From assembly GCA_011799875.1 (NCBI GenBank), contig CM022299.1, forward strand, positions 336,458,409 to 336,522,408: DNA of 64,000 nucleotides, read 5' to 3'. The notes under the pieces were generated by a model. That model was not told where the DNA came from, did no database searches, and saw only the letters and a list, made by a program, of their open reading frames with translations. Source of the DNA: Thinopyrum elongatum. Lineage: Eukaryota > Streptophyta > Magnoliopsida > Poales > Poaceae. A program made the position numbers and the translations under genes. This document shows positions 30,501 to 42,891 of this stretch, one piece after another (position 1 is the first letter of the stretch; every line of letters begins with the position of its first letter).

Positions 30501-33500
30501 TCTTACTTAATTTTATTGCCTTGTGAAGTCAAACCCACAAGAAAAATTAATAAAAATTTGCTTTTCAAAACTCATTGATGCAGGATGCTGACGAGCACTA
30601 CTTTAATGTAAGGCAACCGTATGATAGGACGATTGAATGTGTAAGAAAAAAGGACAGCATTGCATATTCACAGCTATGATGTGTAAACTAAGCAGAAGGC
30701 ATTTCAACAAGTTAGAAGCAATGAAAGCTAGACACCATATGAAAGATGAAATGAATATCACTCTACCAAGTTAAAACCGTCTCGCCATAAGTGCCATTTC
30801 AACAAATTAGAAGTAGTACAAGCTAGAAAGAATGCGAGATGGAACCTATATCACACTCCCAAGTTAAACGTGTCTTATGATAAGTGATTGTTGCAGGTTA
30901 CACAACAGTAGTACTTTGATGTAAGAACATGGTGTGATAGACAGATATTGTATGTTCTAGAAATAGGAACACGTGTCTTATTCACAAGTATAATGTGTAA
31001 AGTAAGCAGATGGAATTCAACAAAATTAGAAGCAATACAAGCTAGACATCATACATAACATGCAACCACATATAACAGAGCCAAGTTAGAGGGAGCACCT
31101 GTGATGGTCGACTAGGGGAGACATGCTCATCATCAACACAGCTATGTTGAGTATCTATGCATGTGTTGCCTTGCAAATCTTCTTGGGGGGATGCCGGAGT
31201 AGAATCTGTAGAGGCCCTCCGTTTTAGTTGTTTGGAAGGAGCACCTTTATCCACTGCCTTGCTAATTTCCTTCCGCTTTATTGATTTTGCATTGTCAAGT
31301 AAAACCGACAAGAAAAAGCAATAAAGTTCACTCTTCAGAACTCATTCATGCATGATACTGACAATCACTACTTTGATGTAAGGCAAACACATGATACGAG
31401 GATGGAATATGTACGAAAAACAGGACGGCATGGCATATCACAACTATTTGTGTAAACTAAGCAGAAGCCATTTCAACAAATTAGAAGCAATGCAAGCTAG
31501 ACACCACATGAAAGATGTAACCAATATGACTCTGCCAAGTTAAAGGCGTCCCATCATAAATGGCATTTCAACAAATTAGAAGCAGTGCATGCTATAAATC
31601 ATATGAAAGATGCAACCAATATCACTTTGCATATACTAAAGGTGCCTCATCATAATTGATTGATGCGGGATACAAAAAAATAGTAGTTTTATGTAAGGAC
31701 ATGCTTAATAGACAGATGTACTATGTATCAAAAATAGGAAGGCATGTCACATTAACAGGTATAATGTATAAACTAAGCGGAATAGCACATGCAATTTAAC
31801 CAGATTGGAAGAATAACAATCTAGACACTATATGCAACATGCAACCACATATCACACTGCCAAGTTAGAGCAAGCACCTGCGATGGTGGTGTAGGGGAAA
31901 TGCGGTCATCAACTACAGAGCTACGTTGACTATCTTCATCTAGCATTGATGTGTCTTGAGAATCATGTGGGGAGGCTGACACTGCATTCTTTAAAAGAGG
32001 ATATTTTCTTACAGCAATCCACGAGCCCGACTGTCTCATCATAAGTGATTGATGAGGGATACACAAGAACATTAGTTTGATGTAAGAACATGGTTAATAG
32101 ACAGATGTAGTAGTATGTACCAAAAACAGGAAGGCATGTCATATTCAAAGGTATAATGTGTAAGCTATGCAGATGCAATTTAACCAAATTGGAAGCAATA
32201 CAAGCTAGACACCCGGCTGGAGTGGTGAGCATGATCATCAAGGACCTGAGAGCTTGGTGGGAGGCGGGCTGCTTCGCCATCACCGTGGCTTTTTAGTTGG
32301 CTTGCAGGTGATGCATGTCTGTGCTGGGCTTGTCACTAGCTCGGCCAGTGCCCTGACTAGCTATTTGGCTTCTGGTGCTCCCGGGATGGTGGTTCATGTA
32401 AAAAATATCTTTCCTTATCTTAATAAAGACCGACTTCGGCCTTTTGAATACAAGATAGACACCATATGCAACCACATATTACACCGCGAAGTTAAAGCAA
32501 GCACCTGAGATGGTGGTTCATGGTGAGCGAGATCATCAACTCCGGAGCTACATTTATCGTCTCCATCTACTGACACTACACCCTTTATAGCGCCCAAACG
32601 TGTCTTGCCTAAGCACGAAGAAAGCTGGAGCAACTTATCTCTTTTATTTCGTGCTTCTATCAACCGGTTGGCAGAGGCTGAAATACCCATGCATAAAAAA
32701 CAATAGTGAGAGTATGGGTGAAGTGTGTGCAGAACTAGTGCACTGTAAAAGTAGCAGATAGCAGGTGGCTGAAAAATAAATGACAGGAGACATATGATAG
32801 CTCTATAGCATTGCATGGCAAACAAAATTAGATTCTACTCCGTATGATTTTGTAATATATGAGCACAGGGATGGCTGGGAAATGCAGGTACTCCTCCAGC
32901 ACACCACCACATGTGGTCCTATCAAAATAACAGTTGACTGAAAATAAATAGGTCAGTCGGTTTTTTTATGAACCATCCGATCTACAAGGAACGGGCAGAT
33001 GGCCTTCGTCTACCTCCCGCCAGTCACTATTAACGATCTTTCTCGTACCGCCAGCAACCACCGGCCCAGACCCCTGCCTCCGCCGCCCCGCCCTCCCCTC
33101 GACCTCACACCACCGCCGTGCTTGGCAGCGCCCCCTGGCCATCCCTTTAAGCCCGGCCGACCTCCAGATCGGGCGCCAGCAGCTCCTAGGCCCCACACAC
33201 CCCTAAGTTAAACACCAAGGCGCTGCTTCCCCGGTGTAATGGGCGGACTAGCGCCTGTTATGCCGGGGAATGCTTCCTTTAATTGGGAATCAACTGACCA
33301 GGAATTGAAATCTAGGGGGCGACGGACCTCTAGCTAAGGTGAAATAGTATATGAGGAGAAACCTTGTGCATCATGAGTTACTAGGAACATCTAGTATCAG
33401 GAAGAAGGTGTAGGAAGAAGCGGTCAACTAGTGTCTTCTGTGGGATGAATACCGTGCAAGCAGACACGTAAGATTTGCACGAATAAGGGAAAAGGAGTAC

Positions 33501-33606
33501 CAGTTTCGGTTGCCAGTGTTGTGCCATCCTTATTTCGTGGCGATGTTCTTCTTTTTACCGGGGGAACCGATGTTTTGGAGGAGGGTGGAGCCTTGGACGA
33601 ACCCAT
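27541..33606 (-). CDS. CACTA ORF1, TnpA-like protein (plant transposase Ptta/En/Spm family), multi-exon
   Basis: Read right to left. Exon 1 starts at about 33606 (MGSSKAPPSSKTSVPP, Lys/Arg-rich). Short repeated exons lie around 32690-32508, 32030-31880 and 31300-31100. The main exons are about 29864-29474 (basic, Ala/Thr-rich), 29396-29131, 29070-28823, 28740-28650, 28570-28466 and 27935-27541. The exon at 28823-29034 holds RYNLRKTHFKG and DWRGLIKHWSDPKYQ; the next begins SKNKANRTKVKFQQTTGSRSY. These are the signature of the Transposase_24 (Ptta/En/Spm) domain. The last exon is coiled-coil-like. Donor and acceptor signals are visible at most junctions and the main exons have no stop. Such proteins bind subterminal motifs and assist TNP2. 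Exact exon borders, above all of the repeated exons, are uncertain. Confidence 0.7.
29948..32200. repeat. Seven imperfect copies of an exon-intron module within ORF1
   Basis: A unit recognisable by ttgatgtaag..acatgatag, then gtgtaaactaagcagaagg, then agaagcaat.caagctagacacc, starts near 29948, 30259, 30601, 30914, 31372, 31688 and 32075, a spacing of about 310-460 bases. Several copies include a short coding exon on the minus strand that ends in a PPSQ- or PSQ-like motif at a CAG|GTGC donor (31101, 31880, 32508). Confidence 0.75.
32214..32446. mobile_element. Unclassified 233-base insertion with long direct repeats
   Basis: Flanked by aatacaagctagacacc (32197-32213) and aatacaagatagacacc (32447-32463), 16 of 17 bases identical. 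The repeated unit of the ORF1 module runs on uninterrupted if the insert and one flank are removed. Direct repeats of this length fit a LINE- or SINE-like insertion, but no poly-A tail was found, and I do not recognise the insert. Confidence 0.5.
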
Positions 33607-36600
33607 GGCCAAATTGTTAATTGTGTTGCGGTGGCCGTCTGTCGGCGGAGGGGAAGCAGATCCGAGGCGGCGAAGGACGGCGTACCGGGAATAGCTCCGG
33701 TGCGGTGGACGGTGGCGATGTTGGAGCGACAGCGGTGAGGCGTAGGACGGCGTGGTTGAACTGGCTCGGGTACGGTGCACGTCGGTGTCCTGGAGGCAGC
33801 TCCGCCTCGGCTTCAAGTACTAGCCGTGGAGGGTGTTGCGGTTGCGGTTGCGGTGGACAACGACGTCGGGGTATCGGCTCCGGCGTGATGGAGGAGGGCG
33901 GCGGTTGATGGGTGGGATGGGGTGGGGAACGGAGGACGCCGGGGTTTCGGGGCTGGTGGAGAGGTAGTTTTGGCGCCCATGGAGTACGAATGGGGAATCG
34001 GATGGGGGGACGGGGGGAGCTAAGGGAGAACCATGTTTCGGTCTGGGACGCGCTTGTTTGAAATTTGGGGAAAGTACAAACTTTGCCCCCCTCTTAAATT
34101 TCGGACCTACTATGGGTCGGGGGTAGAACGGTAATCCCAGGTGTCCCAAATAGTGGGCGGGAGCGATTTCGACCGAGCGCATGTGTGTTTAGGCGGCCAC
34201 GGTGTATGAATGTTTTTCGGAGGCGGTTGCGTGGCATCTAGATGAAGTTACAAATCTACCCCGGTTTAGACCTTTGGACGTCGGGCCTGTAGGTTTCACG
34301 GGTCTGAGTTAGAAAAGTAATTTCCTTCTACCAAACATTGGTCTCCCGCGGTTTCGGGCGAGTAGATGCTCTTTTGGCGCTTCGTTCGATATTTTGAAAC
34401 AGAAGCATTCACGTTTAGAGTACTCTTGAACTTTGAGGATTGACCTAAATAGACAACGTTAAATTTGACCTTGTATGTTTGAAAACCTCATTAAATTATG
34501 TGTTTCTTTTTGAAATTTTGACACTTGAAAATCCTATAACTACGATTATTTTGGAATGGAGGAGGTAAATTTGAATATATTTTGTACGTGACTATATATG
34601 CTATTATGTACAAAAGCAGAGCAAAGATTGGTGCCCCCATAATTTAGTTATGATTTACAAATGCCATGATCTCGAATTCAAATAATTGAATGGACTTCAT
34701 GTTGAATTCGAATTTTTTAAACCACCTTAAGTTGAATTCAAATGTATGCTAGTTCATAGCTAGCTATTTATAATGTTCATTGTGTAACCTTTGTATGTAT
34801 AATGTGCTTTACACACACAAGATGAACTATACTCACGTTTATATTCGAATTGCTAAAGCGATGCATTATCTGGACTTCAAAATACTGACTATATGGCTCA
34901 ATTATGTCGAATAATAACATAGACATGCTCAAATTCGATAGAATATAGATGTCTGATGGATCAATGACCGTTCCTTATGCGAATTGCAAATATCATGATC
35001 CCATCCTAATATTTGGATACAATTTATATTTTTAATCAATGTGTACATCAGTCTTTTACGTGTAGTTTCACTCTCCATAGGCCCCTCCTCACACACATGC
35101 TAACTTTCTCTCTCACAAATACGCGCACACGGTGTATATCCATCGGTGGTCTCTCACACATGCTCACACACTCTCTCCCGAGGTGTCTTTCTCGCACACA
35201 TGCTCTCGATATCACCCTCCCTCCATCTCGCAACCATTTACGACTGTTTTCACTAACCTTTATCACAAGCACTCTTCCTCTCACACGCATACGCACACAC
35301 AATCCCCATCGATCCTTTCTCTATACATAGACCTGCCTACGTGTCTCCCGCATGCACATTATCTTTAGGCCTGTCTCGCACGCATTGTCTCCACCTCTCT
35401 TCCTAATTGACGAATATGATTCCAGCAGAACATTCTGTAGGATGCCCCTTAAAGTTAGGTTGGATGAATGGTAATATTAGAGAGAAGGGGTTACCTTAGT
35501 CCGAGGACCTAGGGTTACAAATCCTAGCCGGCTTTGTCAGTGGACACAGAGTCCTTCACGACTCTGGTATCTTTGTCTTGTACGACTAGTCCTCCATGGG
35601 TCTCCCTGGATGCGTCACGGGCCGACCAATGTGGTGCAGGACGGAACCGACCCAAGGGCCTCACCTCGGCCCACCGGACCTCACGCGGTGACACCCCCTC
35701 TACCCATAGGTCTCGTTATCTTCTCACACCCACACATACCAACACAGACACCACATAAAATATTTTCTCCTCATGCCTCTATCCCCTTCCCCCTTGCATG
35801 TACACACTCAAGGGCATCTCTCGCCGTGACATCCTATTCGTCTCTCTCTCTCTAGACCTCTTTCATTTCTGTTGCTATCTCTCCAGCGTCGTCCCCCCCC
35901 CCCCGGCAGCCCCTCTATCCATGCCTCTCTCGAATACGTACACATACCCTCTCTAGGCCCTGCCAAATACGTCAACTACACATTCACACATGTTACATCT
36001 TATCACATACCCCATTGATCTACAAAGCCCCCTCTTCATGTTTACTTCGCATACAACATTCCTTTTGAATAAAACCACACAAAGTGTGGCCAAAAAATTA
36101 TTTTAGAATTTCTACATATATACAACATTACAAAGTTATATGAAGTATGAAAGTCAATTTGCATTGCATGGTGCACCCAATGATATTTATTTCGCACTGT
36201 GAATTTATATATTTTTATACTATATATAAAGTTAGTCATAATAAAGAGAAACGAAGAGCATCTCTCTCTCCATCGCACACACACCCCCTCTACGCCCCTT
36301 TTACGTACGCACACAAACTATCTCCAGGTCCTCTAAAAGTACGCCCCCAGCACATTCACGCATGTTTCATCTTTCTCTCGCGATATATATAATGATGATC
36401 ATTATATTTGAAGCGAAAGCACGATACGTACATTGGACTTCAGAATCCACTCATTACGGTCACCATTTACGTTTTGTTGTTATTTTACAGTCACGGGCTC
36501 ACCGTACAGCTCTTTATTTGTTCAAGACACGACTAGTTGACCAGTTAAACACTCCACATGGCACCTCTAGTGTTGCATCACATTATCTCACTACCATTGG

Positions 36601-36729
36601 GCCCACCTATCGGCGTGTATAAGAATGAAAACAAACAATAAAAAAATATTGGACGGTGGTTTGAAGTCATGACCGCGGGCACAACGGACAAGGTGGCCTT
36701 GTATTGGTATGCTGAGCCGTTTGTTTTAA
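33607..36729. other. CACTA internal non-coding region upstream of ORF1
   Basis: 33607-34200 is GC-rich and probably holds the leader and promoter of ORF1; open frames here are not protein-like. From 34200 to 35040 it is AT-rich with nothing recognised. 35060-35400 and 35690-36020 are dominated by ctctct and cacaca runs, with a run of about twelve C's near 35889. A dispersed repeat block occurs near 35955 and 36328. Confidence 0.45.
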
Positions 36730-36749
36730 CACACAGGAGCTGGTGTGGT

Positions 36750-36905
36750 GATTATACACACACGCACGCATGCACACGAACTGCATGCACGCAACACTCA
36801 CACGCAGCCACGCACACACGCAACACTCACACGCACACACGCACGCATGCACACACCACACGACCAACACACATGCTCACGCTCAAGTGCTCAACCTACA
36901 CGTGC
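36750..36905 (+). repeat. CA/CGCA-rich low-complexity tract
   Basis: Dense acacacgcacgcatgcac and acactcacacgc motifs, with repeated sub-blocks such as cgcaacactcacacgca. It is simple-sequence DNA inside the CACTA. Frames through it encode only Thr/His repeats and are not genes. Confidence 0.8.
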
Positions 36906-39682
36906 ATGCGCACACATCAGGCCCTGAAAGACACATACACAACCAGGTGGTTCCCGCACACGGGTTGGAGTCTTGTCGCACTTGCATAAATTTGTGTTTA
37001 TCTTACTTTTTTCCTATGCGAACTCACAGGTGGGACCCACAAGGAAAATGGTCAATTTAACCAGTCAACATAGTGTCACGCAGACTATTTGGCCGGTCAA
37101 CAGAGTGCAATCCGATACTGAACGGTGAGCAAGTGACCGTATAATCACCGCAAAATGTATATAGTGACCGTAATGAGCGTATTCTGATGTCCGGTGACCG
37201 TATTACGCTTTTCGCTTGAAATACACTGACTGCCAGTGTATTTATCTCTTCTCTCGCTCTCTCTGTGGAGCCGAGTACGCCAACGTGTTAGTGTCTAAAT
37301 TGGCGCACGCCACCCCATTATTGTTGTACTGGTTTCGTAAGAGCGAACAAGCATTCACGTCTACCGTACAAACTGTAGATATGAGTTACAAATGCAAATG
37401 CTATGACAATGAATACAAATATTTGAATCCACTTTATGCCCAATTTCTCTCTGTAGGCCCTCCAAAAGTACATCTCTACACGTTCTCGCATGTTAGTTCT
37501 AACAACTATGCAATACAATTCTACTACTACACTCTAACACAATAAATCATATGTGTTTTTAGTTTTACTAGATCTCATATAGTTACTAATTATTCAGTTG
37601 GCATGCATTAAAAGTGCCTTTGAAATGTATGGCTAGTATCATCTACCGCGCGGGAAAAATCCCGCCCTTGCCTGTTTAATCGGGTTTGTATCGATGGATC
37701 ATGCGAAACACCAAAACTATAGTAGTACTACAGTACAAGTAACAGTTCACTGGGCTACCGTGTTGTGTACTCCTATGTCGTGAGAGTGGAGCGCTCGCTT
37801 TCATAAATGTTCTAGTCCCTTTCGCCGACATTTGGGACATCGAGCAACCAGGTCCACATGCCATACCGAAATAACAGTGCAGAGCAGCAGGGGTGAAGCA
37901 CCCCGGTCATGGCGCTGGCGTAGTAATGAGCAATGAGGCGTCAAATCACAAAGCTGCACCTTTCCCGCAGTTAAGTAGGAGGGACGAAGTGATGCTAAAA
38001 AAAGAAGTTGGAGGGACGAAGCAACCATCATTTCACTCGTTGCTGAATCCGCTTCTCCCTCATCTTCTTCAAGTTAACCACGTGTTGCTTCTGCCGTTGT
38101 TCTGCCTCATGTGGGACGCAGATCGGCTTGGTAAATCACTGACATGTGGGACCGCATATTAGCAAACCGCCAGGACAACGTCCTCTAAAAATAAGAAACC
38201 TCCGCCACCTTCCTCGCGGCAAAATCACCTCCTTTTTACTAATCTTGATATAATTTTTTAGATCAATATAATCGAGATTTGTATAGATAGCACACAGGAG
38301 CAAAACCAAGTGGTACGGTTAAGGGCATCCACAATGTGTAGCCAAATGTGAAAATAGCTTTTGGCATCGATGGGAACCATTGTGGAGGGTGCTGCCAAAG
38401 CCAAAAAGAGGGAACCGAAGCTCCCTAATTGATTGATTGAAGGAATAGAAAAATGCAACCTCTCTCCTCTTTCTCCCTTGCTTGGACGCATGTACAGTAT
38501 AGAGCACAAAGTCTACTCCCCTGTCCCTTCTATCACAAATCACAAAGCAGTGAGGCGTCAAATCAGAAAGCACGGATGAAGCAACCATCATTTCACTCTT
38601 CGCTGACTCAGCTTCTCCATCGTCTTCTTCGAGAAACCACCTTACCGCACTAAGCTAGACGGACGACGCTATTGTGTAGTAGTACATTTACGCCTCCTTT
38701 GGTTCAACGAACTTCCTGGATGCAAAGAAGGCGATTGTCTCGGCTTGCAGGTGGCACTTGCGAACGACTTACCGTGGTCTCCTCAATGGTGTGCTCCATC
38801 GAACGCACTTCGCCAAAGCCACAACGTTCGAGATATCATTGACGTCACCGCAATGGGGAAAGAAGTCAAATAGTTACTACCTCCATTTTTTTTGTATACA
38901 AGGCCGTATCAAAATTACAATTTGCAGAAGGCCACTACCACTAATCGAGGCAAAATTGATGGGGTTTGCCTCGTAATAGCAACCAAGGACATTAATATAC
39001 CCTTGCATGCATGCGGAAATGAGAATGTTGGTTTGCATGGCGCTGCATTAATCAAGCAATGAGGAGTGAGATGGTTAGCTCTTTGGGCGTTGGAGAAAAA
39101 AATACGCATTAATTGACATGTCAAATGAGGATTTGTATCGATCAATCCAGCGAAGGAAAACCCCGCCTTTCTTTTTTAACACAAGTAGTACTATGTACTT
39201 GTATCCTGTTTGGGTCTAGGCCTTGCATTGCCATACTTTGCCACACATTTTTGCCAAGCTTGCCTAAAGTTTTTCAAAATGAAAAGGAGGTACACTTGTG
39301 CACGGCTATCGCGGTCGCACCGCACCCTCACACAGTCGCTCCTGCACGCTGCAAACCCAACCAAGGGAACGCACCCTCACTGACACGTGCTACCGCATGT
39401 GATCAAACCAAGCTCAGCCAGCCATCCTACCGCTGACGCATAATTTTCATTCATACAGTATGTTTATCCAACCGCATGTTGGGGAAGATTCATGCGGCCC
39501 GGGCGGTGGTCTGTTGGGGAAGAAGAAGAGGTGACGAAGAAGAAGGGTTAGGAGACATAGGATATTCATCCAACCGCCTGAAATGGTCGACTGGCCCAAA
39601 TGATGAAAGTCAGGCGACTTGCATAAATATATGTTTTTACGCAGAAAAAGATCCCTAAAAACAACAACATAAAGATAAATTA

Positions 39683-40514
39683 TCACTGCTCGCGAAACGA
39701 GACGACCTCGTCGTCTTTGGTTGCCGGCGCGAACCAGCCGTAGCTGCCGACGTGTGTCTCCGCACCGTGGTTGTCCTCGGCCTCCAGCTACTCGTTCACG
39801 CGGAGCGTTCGGGCGCTCTACACGGACGCGACCACCGCCCGGTTCACGTCCATGACGTTCGGTTCCACCTGCAGGAGGGCCTCGATGGCAGCGGCACCCA
39901 CGTGCTCCGCGTCGAGTTGAGCCTCCGCCGCCCGATTCAAGTCCAGGTCGTCCGGTTCCGCCTGCAGGTATGGCCTCGATGGCAGTGGCATCTGCGTGCT
40001 CCACGTCGAGTTGAGCCTCGGCTGCCCGGTTCAAGTCCAGGACGTCCGGTTCTGCCTGCAGGAGGGCCTCGATGGCAGCGGCATCCGCGCGCTTCCCGTC
40101 AAGTTGAGCCTCCGCCGCCCGGTTCACCTCCACGACATCCGGTTCCGCCTGCAGGAGGGCCTCAATGGTAGCGGCATCCACGCGCTCTGCGTCGAGTTGA
40201 GCCTCCGCCTCCCGGTCCTCCGTTAGGATCACGAGGTTGAACCGATGGTCCGCCTGCACCATGGGGGACCCGGACGCCAGCACGAAGTTGATGTCCATCG
40301 TCTCATACGCATCGGGGGCCTTCTGCACCGCGACCTCCGCCATGAACCTTGGATCGGCTTCCTCCTCCTCGGAGCTTGGCTCCAGAGAACTCGGGGATTG
40401 GCCCACTGCATAGCGAGCTTGGGAACAGAGGTCTGTGGTGCCGACCACCGCCGCGATTTCTGCGCGGCGCTCCGGCTTCAGCATCTTGTTGTACGTGATC
40501 TTGCGGCGCACCAT
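39683..40514 (-). pseudogene. Unidentified ORF with 31-residue tandem repeats, damaged
   Basis: Starts MVRRKITYNKMLKPERR at 40514, runs through an acidic segment (PSSEEEEADPRF) and then into four tandem copies of a 31-residue unit of the form EAQLDAERVDAATIEALLQ... (93-base period, units near 40161, 40068, 39975 and 39881). One extra base in the third copy near 39970 shifts the frame. In the corrected frame, two stops follow the fourth copy, before a tail that ends ...VSFREQ at 39683. I do not recognise the family. It may be a host gene fragment carried by the CACTA or an accessory gene of it. The repeat unit is Ala/Glu/Leu-rich and probably helical. Confidence 0.45.
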
Positions 40515-40952
40515 GGCTTTCCGGTGAACTAGGGGACGGCTGATGCGGGCTAGGGGATCGAAAGGTCGGGGAATGGACTGGAGAGGAGGTGTGGTTTTGG
40601 GGCTGTGGTGACCGGCCGGCAAGTAGCTGGCGTAGGCCGAGCAGCGAAGGTTCTGGTGTTAATAGTGGTTCCGATGACGACCGGTCAATCGGTTTTGACT
40701 ATGCAGAGTTTGCAAACCCGGACGGCTGGAGCCTGGAGAGTTGTGGGGTGGGACGGGACCAAAGTTTTGGAGTTTCACGTGGCAGATGTCCGAACCTCCC
40801 CGCCGTTCCTGTCGACGATGAGGCGGTGACTTCGTAAATCTCAAGATGACTAGCAAGATGGCCATGCATTGCACGGAACACCAGGATGCATTTTTTTACA
40901 AAACAACTGTTGTGATTGACCCATGCAGGAGTAATCCCATGTGTAAAAACTA

Positions 40953-41030
40953 ATGATATCTCGAGAATTTCATCGAAAAAATGGTATCTCGAGAATTTCA
41001 TCGAAAAATGATATCTCGAGAAAGATGAGA
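40953..41030 (+). repeat. 28-base tandem repeat, three copies
   Basis: Units starting atgatatctcgagaattt at 40953, 40981 and 41009; the third is partial. Located in otherwise featureless CACTA DNA. Confidence 0.85.
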
Positions 41031-41319
41031 GATAAGGTGAGGAGGAGTGTGGCGATTGGTGATTGGACTTAGCGAAGGCATGGGGATGGACGACGCCGGC
41101 AGTGGCCACCATGCCAGATTGTTCCAGAGGCTTCCTTTTTTAATTACTCAACAATGAAGTTGTGGGAGATAAGCATGAACGAGAGAGGTGCGGGTATCTT
41201 TTGGCAAAATTGCCATAGTTTGCTTTCTATCCGTCAGATATAGATCGGACAGTCTATATTGCAAGATGGCAGGCACACCATCATCACCGAGAGTAGAGAT
41301 AAGAGTAGAGATATATTAT

Positions 41320-41438
41320 AGATATGACGGCTCAGTCTCTCGAAGGTGCTCATAGGGGTAGGGTGTGCGTGTGTGCGTTCATAGGGGTGAGTGTATGCGC
41401 GCATGTATGAGCGCTTGCGTCTGTACTGTGTTCAAAAA
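41320..41438 (+). mobile_element. 3' end of a LINE- or SINE-like element with poly-A
   Basis: A gacggctcagtctctcgaag start, gtgcgtgtgtgcgttcatag, and a tail gcgcttgcgtctgtactg then tgttcaaaaaaa. This ending is common in grass genomes as the 3' end of non-LTR elements, as far as I remember. Target duplications could not be established, so the left boundary is arbitrary. Confidence 0.4.
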
Positions 41439-42408
41439 AAGGAGCACTCGAAGTATGCAAGTTCATAAGGAACGGACGGTGTACATCACTCTTGTCGCGT
41501 TCGCATTGCACCCCGGCACGGTGGACCCTGCACGTCGCTCACCGAATGGAACGCACTTCGTCTTGCGTTTTCGCTCGCTTGTGGGACCGCAGTTGAGAGA
41601 AAACCGACGTTCGTCCCTCTCCCCCACCCGCGTCATTTATGGATACTACTAGACTAGAAGAGACAGAGGTCGGCCGAGTGTTAATGAGGCCATACTAATG
41701 CTTGAATTTGGCCGGGAAAACAGGGAAACCGACATGTGGGGCACACCTGTCGGGATGACGTGGCGCAGACTAGTCCAATGGAGGAGCTGGCTCACGACCT
41801 CCTCGCCACCGGCAACCGTTCATGTGGGTCGTGGGGGCCAGCAACGTGGCGCAGCTCCCGCACCGCCTCCGGGCACCACGACCGCAGTGAGCGACACGCT
41901 CATCGCCGCTGGACACGCTCGGCTTTAGGGTGCCGAGGGTGGCGCTGCCGCTGTGGCACGACCAGCAGATCAATACACGGCTCGTCAAAGATGCACGGGG
42001 CGCCGAAGTGCGCGCGCGCCGTGACGCATCCGCGGAGTGTTCTAGCGCGGCCAACTGCATCCCCAGGACCTGAGACCATGTCGGGTCGTCTTTCAATGAC
42101 ATGTGGGATCGCATGTGAGCAAGGGCATGTCCAACATTGCCACGCCTGCAGCTGACTACCCTGGGACACAAAAAACCCTCATCCCTCGCGCCGTCGTGCA
42201 TATGCGTTCCCAGCCAGCTCCAGCTGCCCGCATTCATGCTGTCCATTTGTATGCCATCATTAAGTAGGCTCACTGCCCGAGGAACCAACTCCGGCGACTT
42301 ATTGATGCACCCGGACGCTTGGCCTCACCAGAATGCGCTACTTAAAGCGGCAACGCCCAACTAAACTCCACACCATAGCGCATCCTCCTACCTGGCACCA
42401 CATCCACC

Positions 42409-42891
42409 ATGACCGCGAGCGGGAACGCTCTGCGGGAGAGCTTGTCTTCGGGGATGAAGCTTGAGGTCGCCGCCCTCGCTCAACTCGCCACTCGCAATGC
42501 AATACCGGCGTAGCCGGACGCGGACGCGACCGCACAAGCGGTAGCCACACTGGCGGCCGATGACGGGAGCACCGCCAGCCACGCATCCTACTTGCCGCCG
42601 TCCAACGTTTCGGTGGTGCATGTGGCAGGTGAAGCGACGGACCGTCCACGTCCATCATCATCGACCTCACGTCCACTGGCACCGCCGAGGTCGGGCACTC
42701 CTCCGAGGATGAGGCATGGTGTGCCAACTGGCCGGTCCGTCTCCCGTGTTCTACTCTTCCTCGCCGGAGACTGCACCTTCACTTCACGGGTCTTGAACCC
42801 CACCGCCGTTCATGGAGACGGCAGATGGAGGACGTTGTCGCCGATGCGGAAGTACAAAGGAAAGTGGACGTCGGTCACCGTCGTAGAATAG
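42409..42891 (+). pseudogene. Unidentified ORF with one stop inside the CACTA
   Basis: From ATG 42409 (MTASGNALRESLSSGMKLEVAALAQ) one frame reaches 42891 with a single TAG at 42511. A shift to the next frame near 42655 gives an alternative acidic reading (TAEVGHSSEDEAWCANW). No domain is recognised. It may be a captured gene fragment or may not be coding at all. Confidence 0.25.

Noticed and set aside
32999..34182. Pro- and Arg-rich frames on both strands
   Set aside because: GC-rich leader region of CACTA ORF1; only the short exon near 33606 fits the gene by strand, charge and donor site.
36745..37060. Thr/His-rich open frames
   Set aside because: Produced by CA/CGCA low-complexity DNA; all three frames are open for the same reason.
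38310..38410. Possible small hairpin or MITE (gggcatccacaatg with cattgtggagggtgc)
   Set aside because: The arms pair only partly and no target duplication was seen, so it cannot be supported as an element.
38870..39110. Stowaway-like end (ctacctccattttttttg)
   Set aside because: Only one diverged end is visible and the matching inverted end and TA duplication were not found.
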